A DNA stretch of 64,000 nucleotides, taken from Podospora bellae-mahoneyi. Lineage: Eukaryota > Ascomycota > Sordariomycetes > Sordariales > Podosporaceae. A program made the position numbers and the translations under genes. The notes beneath the pieces were generated by a model that ran no database searches, had not been told where the DNA came from, and saw only the letters and a list, made by a program, of their open reading frames with translations. Positions within the stretch are counted from its first letter, which is position 1. Each line of letters starts with the position of its first letter. This document shows, in pieces, positions 9,530 through 20,699 of this stretch. The stretch lies in contig NC_085885.1 in the NCBI RefSeq assembly GCF_035222275.1, forward strand, positions 1,116,001 to 1,180,000. The letters are read 5' to 3'.

Positions 9530-11154
9530 CTACAACTTACTCCTCTCCCTCTGCGGCGGCCCGACAAGCGGATCATAGACCCTCTCCGCCAAAAAATTCA
9601 CCGGCCCAACCCCATGGCTAAAAAGCCCCCGTGCATCCACCATCCCCTCGTTCAACTCCTCAATCGTCCTCGCCCCAATGAGCCTCATATTCATCTCCAT
9701 CTCATCCTTGAGCAACTGCATCGCCCTCTCCACCCCCTCCTGCCCGTACGCGCTCATGGCATACAAGAACGGTCTCCCTATCCCCACCCCCTTAGCCCCC
9801 AAACACAGCGCCTTGATGATATCCGTCGCCCTCCTCACCCCCCCATCAACATAAACCTCAATCTTCTTCTCCAGCCCCATCTTCTTGAGCACAGGCATAG
9901 TCTCCGCCAAGACTTCAATCCCCGACCTCGCAAAATCCAACTGTCGCCCTCCATGGTTAGATAGCACCACGCCCGCGCACCCAACCTCCACCGCCCTCAA
10001 CACGTCCTCCACTCTCTGAACCCCCTTCAAAACGATGGGCATCTTGGTAATGGACCTGAACCAAGGAATATCATCCCAGCACAGCCCCGGGTCGATAAAA
10101 CTGCTGATCGCCCTCGCCGCACCCTGGCTGTTGTCCGTCTTCTCCCCTGACCCCTTCTGCACATTCGAGCCCTCATCCGTGAATTTCAACCTCATGTCTT
10201 TCTCTCTCCTCCCCAGCTGTGGCGCGTCAACGGTGATGAACAGCCCCTTGCAACCCCTCTTCTCGGCGTGCTCGACGATCCTCTTGGTGATGGCCCTGTC
10301 TTTGTTGACGTAGAGCTGCAGCCACTGGACTTGGCTTGCATCTGCAGCGTCCATGATCTCGTCAAAGGAGCAGGAGGCAAGGGTGGGGATCATTTGGACA
10401 ACGTTGTGCCTCGCCGAAGCACGGGTGAGGACAACCTCGCCTTCTACGTGACCGAGTTTGCCGAGAGCGGTGGCGGTGACGTAAAAGGGAATGTCGACCT
10501 TGGTGCCCAGCATGGTGGTGGAAAAGTCGACTTTTTCGACGTTGACGAGGATTTTGGGGCGGAACCAGATGCGTTGAAAGGCTGTTTGGTTTTCTCGGAG
10601 GGTCTACATCTCATGTTGGTTCGCCTTTGTCCCAAGATGACCAAGAGCTCAAAAGGAAGAGGGGAGGGGGGCTTACAATCTCATCATCAGCCGCACTAGA
10701 GTAATAACCCCAAGCAGTCTTCTTCATCACCCTCTTTGCCACGCCCTCAAAGTCAAGCAAGTTGTAGCATTGTTCGAGCAAGGGCATCTCCTCGATCCTC
10801 TTCATTCTCTCCTGCTCTTCTGGGAGGACCTCTTGTTTCTCGACGACGACGGTGGACATGTCGACGGGACCTTTGTGTTTGTCTTTTGGAAGGTATTTCT
10901 CCAGAGTGTCCGGAGGGTGGATGGGGTCGAATTCTTCGGTGGCGTCTTTGCCGGCGTATTTGAGGATGATTTTGGAGCCGCCGGGGTGTTCAGGGAGGAA
11001 GTCTGTCACGTCGTAGGCGCGGCCCTGGGGTTGTCAGTAGGGGGGAGATATGAGGTGGGGAGCTGGAGAGGGGCACTACATGGACGATGACCCAGCAGTC
11101 GTCTGCCGACTTGTGTTTGGCGACTTCCACGCCTGTGAGCTCTACTTTGGTCAT
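9530..11154 (-). CDS. CYB2: FMN-dependent L-lactate dehydrogenase (flavocytochrome b2 type)
   Basis: Three exons, 11154-11080, 11024-10677 and 10603-9530, give 498 aa. Intron 1 (55 nt) has donor GTAGTG, branch CTACTGAC and acceptor CCCAG; intron 2 (72 nt) has donor GTAAGC and acceptor GTAG. Residues 1-75 are a cytochrome b5 domain with the heme signature HPGG; the axial histidines are probably His38 and His61. Residues about 115-480 form the FMN alpha-hydroxy-acid oxidase barrel, with Tyr239 (LQLYVN), Asp267 (TVDAP), Lys334 (VLKG), and His358 and Arg361 in SNHGGRQLD, the catalytic base and substrate-binding Arg of this family. The family oxidises L-lactate to pyruvate and passes electrons to cytochrome c. 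Yeast Cyb2 carries a long bipartite mitochondrial presequence; here the chain starts directly at the b5 domain, so localisation is uncertain. A related 2-hydroxy-acid substrate is possible. Confidence 0.88.
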
Positions 11155-11949
11155 TTTTGCGGTGGTGGTGTGTTGTCCAAGGTGTTGTTCAAGGTGTTGT
11201 CCAGAAGACGGGTTGAAAGATGGGAATTGTCGTGAAAGAGGTGCTCTTTAAACCAGTCTTGTTTCCTTGGGACTGAAATTTCCCCTAGTATGGGAAGGGG
11301 GCTGGTGTGAATTGTGAAAACGCGAGGATAGGACGAGTTATCTCCGGTGGTTGGCCGATCTGTTCGAGGTAGGTCGGTGAGGCCGTGGGGATGCCAGTAA
11401 CTGAGAGTGGATTCAATTGAAAGGGGGCTCTACGTGGTATATTAGAGAGCTGAGGGTAGATATCGGGAACAAAGGCCCCAAGCAACCAGTTGTCACACGA
11501 CTGGGTCAAGGGGGAAGAGGGCGCTCGCCCAAAGCATCATCCAAGCAATTGTCATTCGACAGGGATGCTTGGGGGGATGCTGAAGAGGCTCGGCATCTCG
11601 GCTGCGTGTGTTGCTTGTCTGTGAGGGGGGGGAAATGTGGGGAACTCACCCCATTGCCTCAGGCGACGTCATCCGATTTGGCCGAGCTGGGTGTAATTAC
11701 GGGCAATTTGGTACGGTATCTTACGTATTTTTGGGTTGTTGATTTCAAGCTGAAGGTGATGAGATGATTGATGGCATCGTCATCTTGAAGACCAGTCTAG
11801 ATGTTTTGCTTCTCGTGGTACCAGGCCCCAAACATTTCAGCCTTGTGGTTCCATGTCCCCCAACCGTTCCTATCCGTTCAACCAGACTAACAGGCACCAC
11901 ACAAGGTCTCCTCCATCTCCATCCAACAGCCCTAGCTCCCCCTACCGTG
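11155..11949. other. Intergenic, 0.8 kb, promoter side of the lactate dehydrogenase gene
   Basis: No supported gene. Directly upstream of the minus-strand start there is a GGTGTTGTCCAAGGTGTTGTTCAAGG type direct repeat (about 11166-11205), two to three imperfect copies of an AAGGTGTTGTCC word. The rest shows nothing I can name. Confidence 0.4.
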
Positions 11950-12580
11950 CTATTGCTGTACATCTTGACCCTGAACATCCCGCCTCTTCCCCAGTAACTC
12001 CTCCTCCAACTTAAAACTCCTCCTCCCCTCCTCCTCCTCCCCATCACTTCCCTCCCCCTCTTCCTTCCCCGGGAAACCCCTCTCCTCATCCCCATTAACA
12101 ACCACATACCACCCTACCCTCCCCGCTTCAACCCCCTCTCCCCCCTCCCCACCAGCTTCCACCACCCCGCCCCCAATCTTCATCAGCTCATCCCTCAGTT
12201 TGGGAAACCAGTCACTTTCCAGGTACTGGCTCGTGATAGCAGTAATATCAACCACGTCATCAATCCTCACCGCAAAATCGGCTATGTAAGCAAACGGTGT
12301 AAAAGCAGATGACAAGTCCCCTGGGTTGTACGCCTCGAGAACTTTGACGGGGGAGCATGACTGTGAGGCCAGCACATCAAAACCGGAGGGAGGCGTATCT
12401 GATGGGGAGTCCGGCGGTGGGATGAATGGGTAGGTGTTGCGGAGGCAGGACAGGAAGGAGTGGGAGGAGGAGGGGGAGATGAGGTGCTCGGGGGAGCAAT
12501 CTGACAGGTCGTGGAGGACGGTGAAGATGCGGATCAGGGGGCGGGGGAGGGGGGAAGGCGTGGGTCAGGTAGGTTGGCAT
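11950..12580 (-). CDS. flbE: FlbE-like developmental regulator, reading frame broken by one nucleotide
   Basis: The ATG at 12580 opens MPTYLTHAF, the typical beginning of the FlbE family (MP.YL.HGFRW). A run of C follows (G-runs of 5, 5 and 6 on the plus strand, 12537-12554). After it the conserved sequence LIRIFTVLHDLSDCSPEHLI continues in the next frame and stays open to the stop at 11950, through FTPFAYIADFAVRIDD, SDWFPKLRDELM and GWYVVVNGDEER, all FlbE-like segments. The span is 631 nt, one more than a multiple of three; removing the extra base would give about 209 aa. There is no GT-AG pair able to bridge the gap. FlbE in Aspergillus acts at the hyphal tip with FlbB to activate conidiation through brlA. 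The break may be a sequencing insertion in a homopolymer or a real mutation. Confidence 0.68.
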
Positions 12581-13855
12581 TTCTGGGCGGTTGTGAGGCT
12601 GAGGCTGTCGCTGTTGATGGCTGACTCGACTTGGCTGTGGCGTCGTTGGCCAGAAGGATGTACTGCGTAGAGGACTCGGACTATCGTATCTCGTGATTGC
12701 TCTCGTAGACAACAACAACAACAACAACAACAACAAGTCGTCATCGATGGCGGGGCTGGATTCCAAATCATGCATAGATTGGTGTGGTGTAACGGTCTTG
12801 GCGGGGCGAGATGGTGCTCAGCTTTCTAACGGTTCTCAAATACCAGCCTCTCCTCCTTACAACGATGTACTGGATGGTCCATCATCATTGATTAGGACCT
12901 TTGAAATTTTCCCTTCCGTCGTGCAAGCTTCTGCACTCAGGGACCGAACCTACCAAACAGAAAGCGTCCTTTACAGATCGTGTCGACCCGTTAGGATCTC
13001 GAATGCAACCATCTCTAACATCGCCCTCGGCCTGCATTCAGTCCCACTCGGCCGATGCGACGTGCAGGACTTCATCTCGCGACCAAGGTTGGTCCATTCT
13101 CGCGTGTTTTCAAGGATGGAATCCATGGTTTGGGGGCCGAATCAGTGTGCTGGCCGCTTGGGGGGGTGGTCTACCATCTTGAATAATCGAACTTGTGTGA
13201 TGTTCGACTCTGACCTCTTTTGTGACCTCTTGGACGCTAAACTGGTGAATAGAAGCGAGATCAACACGGCTGCAACGACGGCGAATGGAGTATGTTGATG
13301 AGGAATCTCACAGCTCTGGAAGGGGGAGAGTCGGTCCTGAACTTGGGTCCATGAGGGACAACCAGCCCTGTGAACCAAGAATCCAAGTCCCACTCCATCA
13401 GACCGACGTGGCTTGCCTGACTGTCTTTCTATGGATCAGTTTTGTACGAGCATTTTCCGCATAAATAACAATGTGATGGCCGACCCCAGGACAACAGAAG
13501 CCACTGCCTTATCGTAACCAAAAGGGCAACTGTTCGCAGCCTATAAACATGGCTTAAAACAGGGGGTTTTACTTGGAAATAACTCCCCAGCTAGCACCAA
13601 GACAGGGAGGGGGGCTTTGCCAAGAAACGGCCCCTGCTGTGTTGAATGTCTTGGTGGTGAGAACTAAACCTACCCCAGCTCCTTGTCGATGGCAACCTCA
13701 CGCACCTCGACGGCCCAGCCGGCCATCTATCTGATGGGCCACGGCCGACCAAAGGATTTTTTGTTCCCGTCTCTCTCCCAGTGTCGATCTCTTTTATCTT
13801 TTATTGCGCCGCTCTTTCCCTTTGGTTCTTGTTTCTTCTCTGTTCCTCCCGACAT
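12581..13855. other. Intergenic, 1.3 kb, with (CAA)n microsatellite
   Basis: A CAA trinucleotide run lies at about 12710-12736. The open frame across it (12693-13298) reads a poly-Asn stretch and then sequence without any family resemblance, so I do not call it. The last 150 nt are TC-rich leader for the next gene. Confidence 0.4.
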
Positions 13856-15037
13856 ATGTCGACCACAAATCCCTACGGCTACACCATGGCCGCCAGAGTA
13901 AGACGTAACCAATCTGGTGTTTCTCCCGGTCTTTGATAATGACAGCCCTGCAGTACGATCAAGGCCTAGAGCCAGCGCGCCACGACTATCCAGAGATCGC
14001 AGACCCTTCCCACTGCGCACCGGAATACGTGCCTCCCCAGCCACTGACCAATGAGCCGATGAAGCCGTATGGGAGTACCTACGTGACTCCTGCCGCCCCT
14101 TATGAGCTCTCACAGCCGAGGGAATCATCCTCGGCATATGGTGGACATGCAGCAACGGCGGCATCACCTTACGATATGCACGATCAGGTCCGGTTGCCAG
14201 CATCGCCCCCAACAGCAGATCCGTCATCATCGATGAGCTCGGAAAAGCCCCCTTCTCACCACCGGAAAAAGACAATATTCGGCTGCACAACACTGGTGTT
14301 TGTTCTCTCGTGCATCATTGCGCTTCTGTCGATGGCGGTGATTGGGCTGGCAGCTGCCGCGGGGGTGGAGGCGCACAGGGCGAACACCAACGCGAGCAGG
14401 ATGGCGGCCATGCTTGCTGAGAGAAATAGTACGTCTGGGGGGTTGGAGTCGGTTTCTGACGCCGAGCCCGAGCCTGGTACCGGTTCTGGTTCTGATTCCA
14501 ACACTACTCCCGGCAGCACAAGAACCGTCACCGTCACCGTCTCCGCTGCTGCTGCGGCGACCGAGACTGTCAGGGTCACTCCTGCTTCCGCCATCTCCGC
14601 CGTTGACGACGGCTGCTCGGAAAACCCTGAGAAAGTCCACGGGTCGACTTATACTTCTTACAAACGTATGCGCCCCCCCACACTCCCTTATTTCACCCTT
14701 CTTTTACTAACCTATCTTAGGCTTCAACTCTTTGAAATTCACCCGCTACTGCCAACGAGATCCAGACGGCTCGCTCGTGATGGTGATTTTTACCTCGACT
14801 TTTGAGCAGTGCATGGACGCGTGCGCGTCGTACTCGACCTATGTAGCAGAGTCGTTCCCCACGGGAGGCGCAAAGACGAGGTGCGACGGGGTTAGTTTTA
14901 TTCCCGAGTGGGCGGATAAGGCGGCTGCGGGTAAGGAGAATTCGAGGGGGAATTGTTATCTGAAGAGTGGAGTTAAGGGGGAGGGGGGAGAGAATGGGAA
15001 GAAGGTCAAGGTTCATGCTGCTATTTTGCAGGGATAA
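13856..15037 (+). CDS. Single-pass membrane protein with Cys-rich apple/PAN-like ectodomain
   Basis: Three exons, 13856-13897, 13954-14665 and 14721-15037, give 356 aa. Intron 1 has donor GTAAGA and acceptor GCAG (56 nt); intron 2 has donor GTATGC, branch TACTAAC and acceptor TTAG (55 nt). The short first exon supplies the only ATG in this frame (MSTTNPYGYTMAAR). Residues 1-120 are Pro/Ser/Tyr-rich and lack a signal peptide. A hydrophobic segment at about 122-150 starts after HHRKK, so the N-terminus is probably cytosolic (type II). A Ser/Thr linker with TVTVTVSAAAAATETV follows, then a C-terminal domain with six cysteines: DDGC, RYCQ, EQCMDAC, TRCDGVSF and GNCYLKS. That spacing and the C..GVSF...CYLKS ending resemble fungal apple/PAN domains, which bind protein or carbohydrate. 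The ligand is unknown. Confidence 0.75.
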
Positions 15038-17737
15038 TTAAGTTGGGGGAGGGTAGGAGTGATACCCAGGGTGTGTGTGCGTGAGGAATAGGTAGTGGAT
15101 TGGATGGTTTTGTTGTGCGGTTATAATGGGAGGACATTGGGAAGCGTTGAGGAGGGGTGGAGTAGGATGTGGTTATCTGGGCTTTGAATTTGACTGGATT
15201 GATTGTTCAGCTTGCTCTTTTTCTTCTTTGGCGCTAATAAAATACCTGTATGAACAACTGGTGTGTGAGTCTGACCGTTTTCGTGTTTGAAGCACGTACG
15301 CATGTTTATATGTGATGAAATCATGAGCCGAGTGTGTGGTGAAATGGTCTGCAATCAATCCCTCAAAAATGTGTTGATACTCTCCTTCAATGGTACTCCG
15401 TATGCCTTCAAAGACGGTCAGAACATCGTTGGGAATATAACATAGGTTTTGAAGAGACACTCGATGGCATGTTTCAAGGATGGTCAGTGTGTCCTAAAAA
15501 GGAAAAGAAATAAGGGGCTCTTTTAGCGTAGTGATAGGCCCTTCAGGCAACAATAAAAGGCATGTTTGTCTATCCTCAAAGATTCAAGGTCGGTGGTTAT
15601 TACAGCTTTACTTGTATTTGATCAGCGAGTATAACTACAGCGATGAATAACTTTGAGTAGTTCTTGTCCAGCAACCACCTATAGCTTTCTAAAGGGGCAT
15701 GATCATCTTGGGGGACTGTGCTCGTTGTTAATGTACCTAGGCTTCCACACCGTCTTCTACATAGTGATTGTCAAAGTGGTGGCTGTCAAAGTAATAGTTG
15801 TCAACAACCTGAAGAATGGCAGCAACAGTGGTAGTCACGAAGTAGAGGTCGTTAAGCGGGGGCAGTTGGAAAATCGATGTGGTGACGGAGTATCGTGGGT
15901 CTGTCAACACCATCCACCCTCCAACACCACCCACCCTCACCACCACCACCATCACAAAAATAAACGAACAATCGTGACAACAGCAAAAGATAGGCACACC
16001 AGGATTCGAACCTGGGTTTTACACCGCATCAGATCAACACCCTCACACCTCTCCCCCCGCCCCTTGGAAGGCAACCGCAGAAGCCAAGCGCGATGCCGCA
16101 CCTGACACTAACAGTACAGCACTCCATGTAAGCAACGAGTTCTAGCAATTAAGGAATTGGTGTTTAGACATTATCACCCCAGCCGGGTCGTCTTGAACCA
16201 CTTGACCATGCGCCGCGTCATGCGTCAGCTCTTATTTGTTATCATGGCAAGTGCTGGGCCAAATATGTTAAGCCATTGGTCCGTGGGTCACGCGACTTTG
16301 TTGTGTTGTGTTTGGGGAAGGGGCGATGAGGGCTGGGTGGCACGTGCGTTGTGTGTGAGGTGGGAAGGAACGGTGATGGTAGAGGGCATACACAATGGGT
16401 GGGGAGAGCATGGGTTTGGAGCTTGAGGGGGTGGGATGATTCGCCATCAACAGCTCGTGGTCAAATGGTCACCGGTGCTGGGCTTGCTCCCCCGAACAGC
16501 AAACAACGGCTTCACATCCCCGGAGCTATGGTGCACCCAACAAACGCTCTACCTCCTCCCCCTCAACTGCTGATGGCCTCACAATTGCCCGCTGATACCC
16601 ATCTCACAATTCCTTCCGCTGGTCCCCTCCAGATCGATTGTCTATGTCAGGGTTGGTAAGACTCTAGCAGACATCGAAAATCTTGTGTGTTGGCTGTGTG
16701 GACATGTAACTTATTACTGCACCTTCAGCCATGGCAAAGAAGCCTCCAATGAAGAGGGCCGTGTTGTTGATGGCCTGGTCCATTACTGTTCACAAGATTG
16801 CGGCTTGAATACAAGCTTGCGGATTAGATACATATATTCTAGGAACAAAACTCTGTTTGGCCCCCTCTGTAAGCCAAACATTCTCAACAGCTCTATCAAT
16901 ATCTTGAAAGGAGGCAGCTTAAACTCCTTACCATTGCTCGACCTCCTCGTAGCATCAACTCATCAAAACACAATCCACACAACCCACACAACCCACACAA
17001 CCCACACACCACAACATCAATCGCCTTTCTGCCCCTCCCGCCCACAAAACAGCAGCACACACAAGTAGAGTAATTTTATGTTTTATGCCTATCACCCATC
17101 GCTTTGTGTCTACAAGCATAGGTAGACAGCAAAGCAAATCAGGTAGTTAACTATACACATTGTACTCCCTTACTCACCACCACCCCCCGGGGGACCTCCT
17201 AACTGTCACTCCCCCCTGCCCTCCTAACTGTCACTTCCACCACGCCTCCTGCCCCATCTCAAGCCACTCCCCCCCAATCCACCAACCCCAGTCCCCAAGC
17301 AAAGTCCCCTTGCAAATATGATTTCTTTGTTAAAAAAAGTTTAAAACACAGCGCTGATACGAAAAAAGCCCTCTGAATAATAAAAGCAAGGAAAGCAAAG
17401 AAAAAAACCAACCCCAACCCCAACCCCACCCAATCATCTTGTCCCTACCCAGTCCCAGAGAGAGTCCTCCATCAATCTCCCTTCCCATCCCTTTCCTCCC
17501 CCACCCAAAAACGCCCCATGGAAAAAAAGAAAAAAAAAGATCGAATTTGTGGTATTGTGCCGACGTTGTTGAATGAAATAACTGAAAAAACGCTGACCGT
17601 GGAAAGAAGAGAAAAAAGAACGAAGCGAGCCGGCGAAATATATACCATTCACAGCAACAAAAAGCACTGCATGTATTTTTCAGACGAAAGAAAAAAAAGA
17701 AAAAAAAACCCAACAACAACAACCCCAACAAAGAATA
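15038..17737. other. Gene-poor intergenic, 2.7 kb
   Basis: No protein gene is supported. A tRNA-like segment lies at 15991-16103 (listed separately). Simple sequences include CACCACCACCATCAC-type repeats (about 15930-15955), four ACACAACCC units (16976-17010) and an A-rich, C-rich alternation at 17390-17730 that is the 3' flank of the following minus-strand gene. Confidence 0.4.
15991..16103 (-). tRNA. tRNA-like fragment (B box, T arm and 3' acceptor strand)
   Basis: On the minus strand the sequence CCAGG-TTCGAAT-CCTGG forms a perfect T arm and contains an exact RNA polymerase III B box (GGTTCGAATCC). It is followed by TGTGCCT and A, a possible acceptor strand and discriminator. AGGTGCG at 16103-16097 can pair with TGTGCCT if three or four G-U pairs are allowed, giving a 113-nt candidate as for an intron-containing long-variable-arm tRNA. 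I could not find a good A box or anticodon arm, so it may be a degenerate or tRNA-derived sequence. No isotype is proposed. Confidence 0.33.
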
Positions 17738-20699
17738 TTAAATCCCAGCCCCACCCCTCACTTCCCTCCCTCTCTCTTCCGCCGCCGGACTCCCCGCCCT
17801 CACAACCGCCGTCTTCAAAACAGGCGCAATACTAATCGCAATCTTCTTCTGTCCACCCCCTCCTCCTCCATTCGGACTCCCCTCTCGACTCCTCGCCTTC
17901 CCACTGTTATTGTTGTGAAAACTCCCCTTCTTCCTCAACATCCCCCCCACCCCTGACGACCCCAACGAAGAATTATTCCCCGCACTACTGCTATTCCTCC
18001 TCTTATGCTGCATCAGCTTATCCAGCGCGTCATCCTCATCCTCCTCCCTCCTCCTCTTCTCCGATAACCTTTCCGGCGGCGGCGTACTCGGCACCACCGG
18101 CTTCTCATTCTCCTTTGACTCACTCCATCCCCCATCCACAGCTGTCGTCGTCGTCGTCGTCGTCGTCGTCATCACCGCATCCCCCCCACCACCCTCTTCC
18201 TCCTCATCAGACGTGTACTCCACCAGCGGCAGCTTCCCCCCATTCACCACCACGCCCGTAGGACGATGATGATGATGATGATGATTCTCCTCCTCATCAT
18301 CAGAAACACTATTCCAATACTCTTCCTGCGCCTGATCAACAGCCAAATGCTCCATCATCGCCCCCCTCCCCACTCCCCTCACCTCGTCCTCCTCATCCAC
18401 CTCACTAACCGTATACCCCCGGCTTTGATCCCACCTCATCAACATCCCCCTAAAGTAATCAATATGGCTCAGCGCCACTACCTTCTCCCGGTAATTCTCC
18501 ATAATGTGCCTGGCCAACTCCCGATCCCCCTCATAATTAATCGACGTGAAAAAGTCCAGGCACGCCGAAGACAAGAGATTGTCCCGCGGCAGCGTCCGCA
18601 GCAGCGTGTCCAAGACTGGGCCGAAAATTCGCCTGTCGGATAGGTGTTTGGTGAAAAAAGGGTCACGGAGGAGGATGAGGTGGCGGAAGAAGCGGATCGC
18701 AACTAAAACCCCAAGAGGAAAAAGAAGGAAAAAAATTAGCAGGGTTCAGATAGGATGCAACAAAGTATTTCGTACCAAGCTGGAGGTGCTTCTGTTTGCA
18801 GGCAAGAAGCTGCCCAAACCTAGACGCAATGTTGTGGTCAAACACAAAGTGCTTGCTCCGAAAAGTGTGATGCCTGATGTAAAAGCAGAGAATCTCGTTC
18901 AAGTACCCGAAAATCCCATCTTCGAGGGCATTAAACTTCATGTTAGGCCTCTTCTCCAGGTCAAGCAGCGGCTTGAACAGCTTGGCGACCGAGTGCTCAT
19001 AAAAGTGGGCAATGAATGCGTCTTGCTGGGGATCCGAAGAAACCTGATGTTTTCCCTTGGGCATGAAGCCCTCTCTATTTTCTGGAGGGGGGCCGCTGCC
19101 GGGAACATTTGGGTCTAGAAGCACCTTGAGTGACTCTGTAAGTTGCGACTTGATCCCCAGATCCACTTCGACGAGGAGGAGATCGATGAGGGCGTCGGTC
19201 AGGGGCGCTTGTTTTCTATGGGTCTGCTCGTAGACGGTCTTTCGGATCATGGAGGGGTCAAACTCGAGTATGGAGCCGAGAATGTCTGTAGCACCAACCC
19301 GGACCGTCACGTCAGGGTGCCTAAGCCCGTAATTGATAACGGGAACAAGTCCTTGCTGGAGGAAGTTGCCATAGAGTCCTTGGCGGGCAGGTGGTTGGAG
19401 GTTCTTCGAGATGGCGCACATTTGCTGGATGAAAATGACGGCTTCCTTTTTGCGCAGCGGCTGCACAGTCGGGTCGCCAAACACGGTAAAGAGATCCGTC
19501 ATGAAACCGGGCGTCATGTGGAGGTGCTGCACGATCTCGACCTGATTGAAAAAGATGAGCGAGTTGAGGACTGAAAAGGTAGGGTCGTCCAGGATCCTAG
19601 CAAGCACAACGTCCTTCAAGTACTGTAGTCGGTAGGTCTGATGGATCTTGCGTCGCACTTGGTCATCCTGGATCCTAACCACCTCCTTATACCGCCCCTG
19701 GTTGTTCAACCACTGCCGGTGGTTCGCCTTGTGCGTCGGAAAATCGGGATCGTACTCCATCGCACCCACAACTCCCAGAACACACTCGTCAGACACGGCA
19801 TGTTCGATGAGGCCAGTGTCGTTCAGCAACACCACCGTCTTCATGATGTTGCAGAGATGATGCAGGTCCCCCAAGCTCTCCATATCCTCGGCCATCTCTA
19901 CTAGTGGAATAAGTTTGGCGATGTAGTCTTCGCTCATGATTGCTTTGGCGAGGGCATCGCGGCCGGACGGGGATTGCGAAAGGTTTCGCAGGGTATTCTC
20001 TATATCGATCAGCGTCCCCAGCTCAGCAGGCGGGAGCTGAATGGAGGTGGGCATGTCCATCGCCAAGTCGTCTGAGAGACCATCATCTGCAGCACGGCGA
20101 ATCAGCAGGCACTCCCCTGGATAGGTTATGCAGCTCCTACCTGGTCCCCCCATGGCGGCCTGGAATTGTTGTTGAACGTGGTCGATGAATTTCCTAGCAC
20201 CCGGCGAGTGAGCTTGATGCGACGAGCGTGGCATGCGAACAGGTTCAGACAAACCATATTGCCTGGCATCCATCTGCCTCCTGAAATGAAAGCGCCATGT
20301 CGACGCCATTGTCGGTCCAAACAATGAGGGTGTCTGTGGCGCAAGTTAGAGAACAAACTCCGGATACCGCAAAGGTTGAGTGACATGCCCTGCTGCTTCT
20401 GGAAGCCATCTTCCTTCACTATTTTGGTCTCGAGCAGTAGTCTGTCCGGCTGGTCTTCTGACTGGACGATCACGCGGGGTTCTTTTTGCTCTTCCTGGAT
20501 CTGAGGGATGGGTGAGTTGAGTCATCAGCGAAACCGTGTGCTCTGCCATGCGGGGGACGGGAACAGCACAGCATACCGTGACGAAGCAGGCGGTGCAGAA
20601 ACCGGTGCCGCGGTCAAACCAGTCATTGTTGCGAAGCTCGTAGACCTTGACGCGCTTCTTGTCGGCCGTCGTCTGATGAGGCACGGGTTGTGCCATCAT
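17738..20699 (-). CDS. PSY2: Serine/threonine phosphatase 4 regulatory subunit 3 (Psy2/SMEK)
   Basis: Six exons, 20699-20577, 20500-20389, 20333-20255, 20193-20141, 20086-18776 and 18702-17738, give 880 aa. Four introns are GT-AG; intron 2 (20388-20334) needs a GC donor (G|GCATGT) to join QKQQ to DTLIVWTDNGVDMALSFQEA, a hallmark of the family. Residues 1-110 form the EVH1/PH-like domain (KVYELRNNDWFDRGTGFC, FQEADGCQAIW). The SMK-1 domain and Arm-type helices fill about 150-620 (for example YLKDVVLARILDDPTFSVLNS). The tail is Ser/Glu/Gly-rich, with poly-His and poly-Thr runs encoded by trinucleotide repeats at 18146-18172 and 18262-18283. The subunit directs PP4 to substrates in the DNA-damage response and cell cycle. 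An alternative in-frame ATG follows one codon later (20696). Confidence 0.92.

Noticed and set aside
12693-13298. 201-aa plus-strand frame with a poly-Asn run
   Set aside because: Generated by a CAA microsatellite and otherwise unlike any protein; it lies in the promoter side of FlbE.
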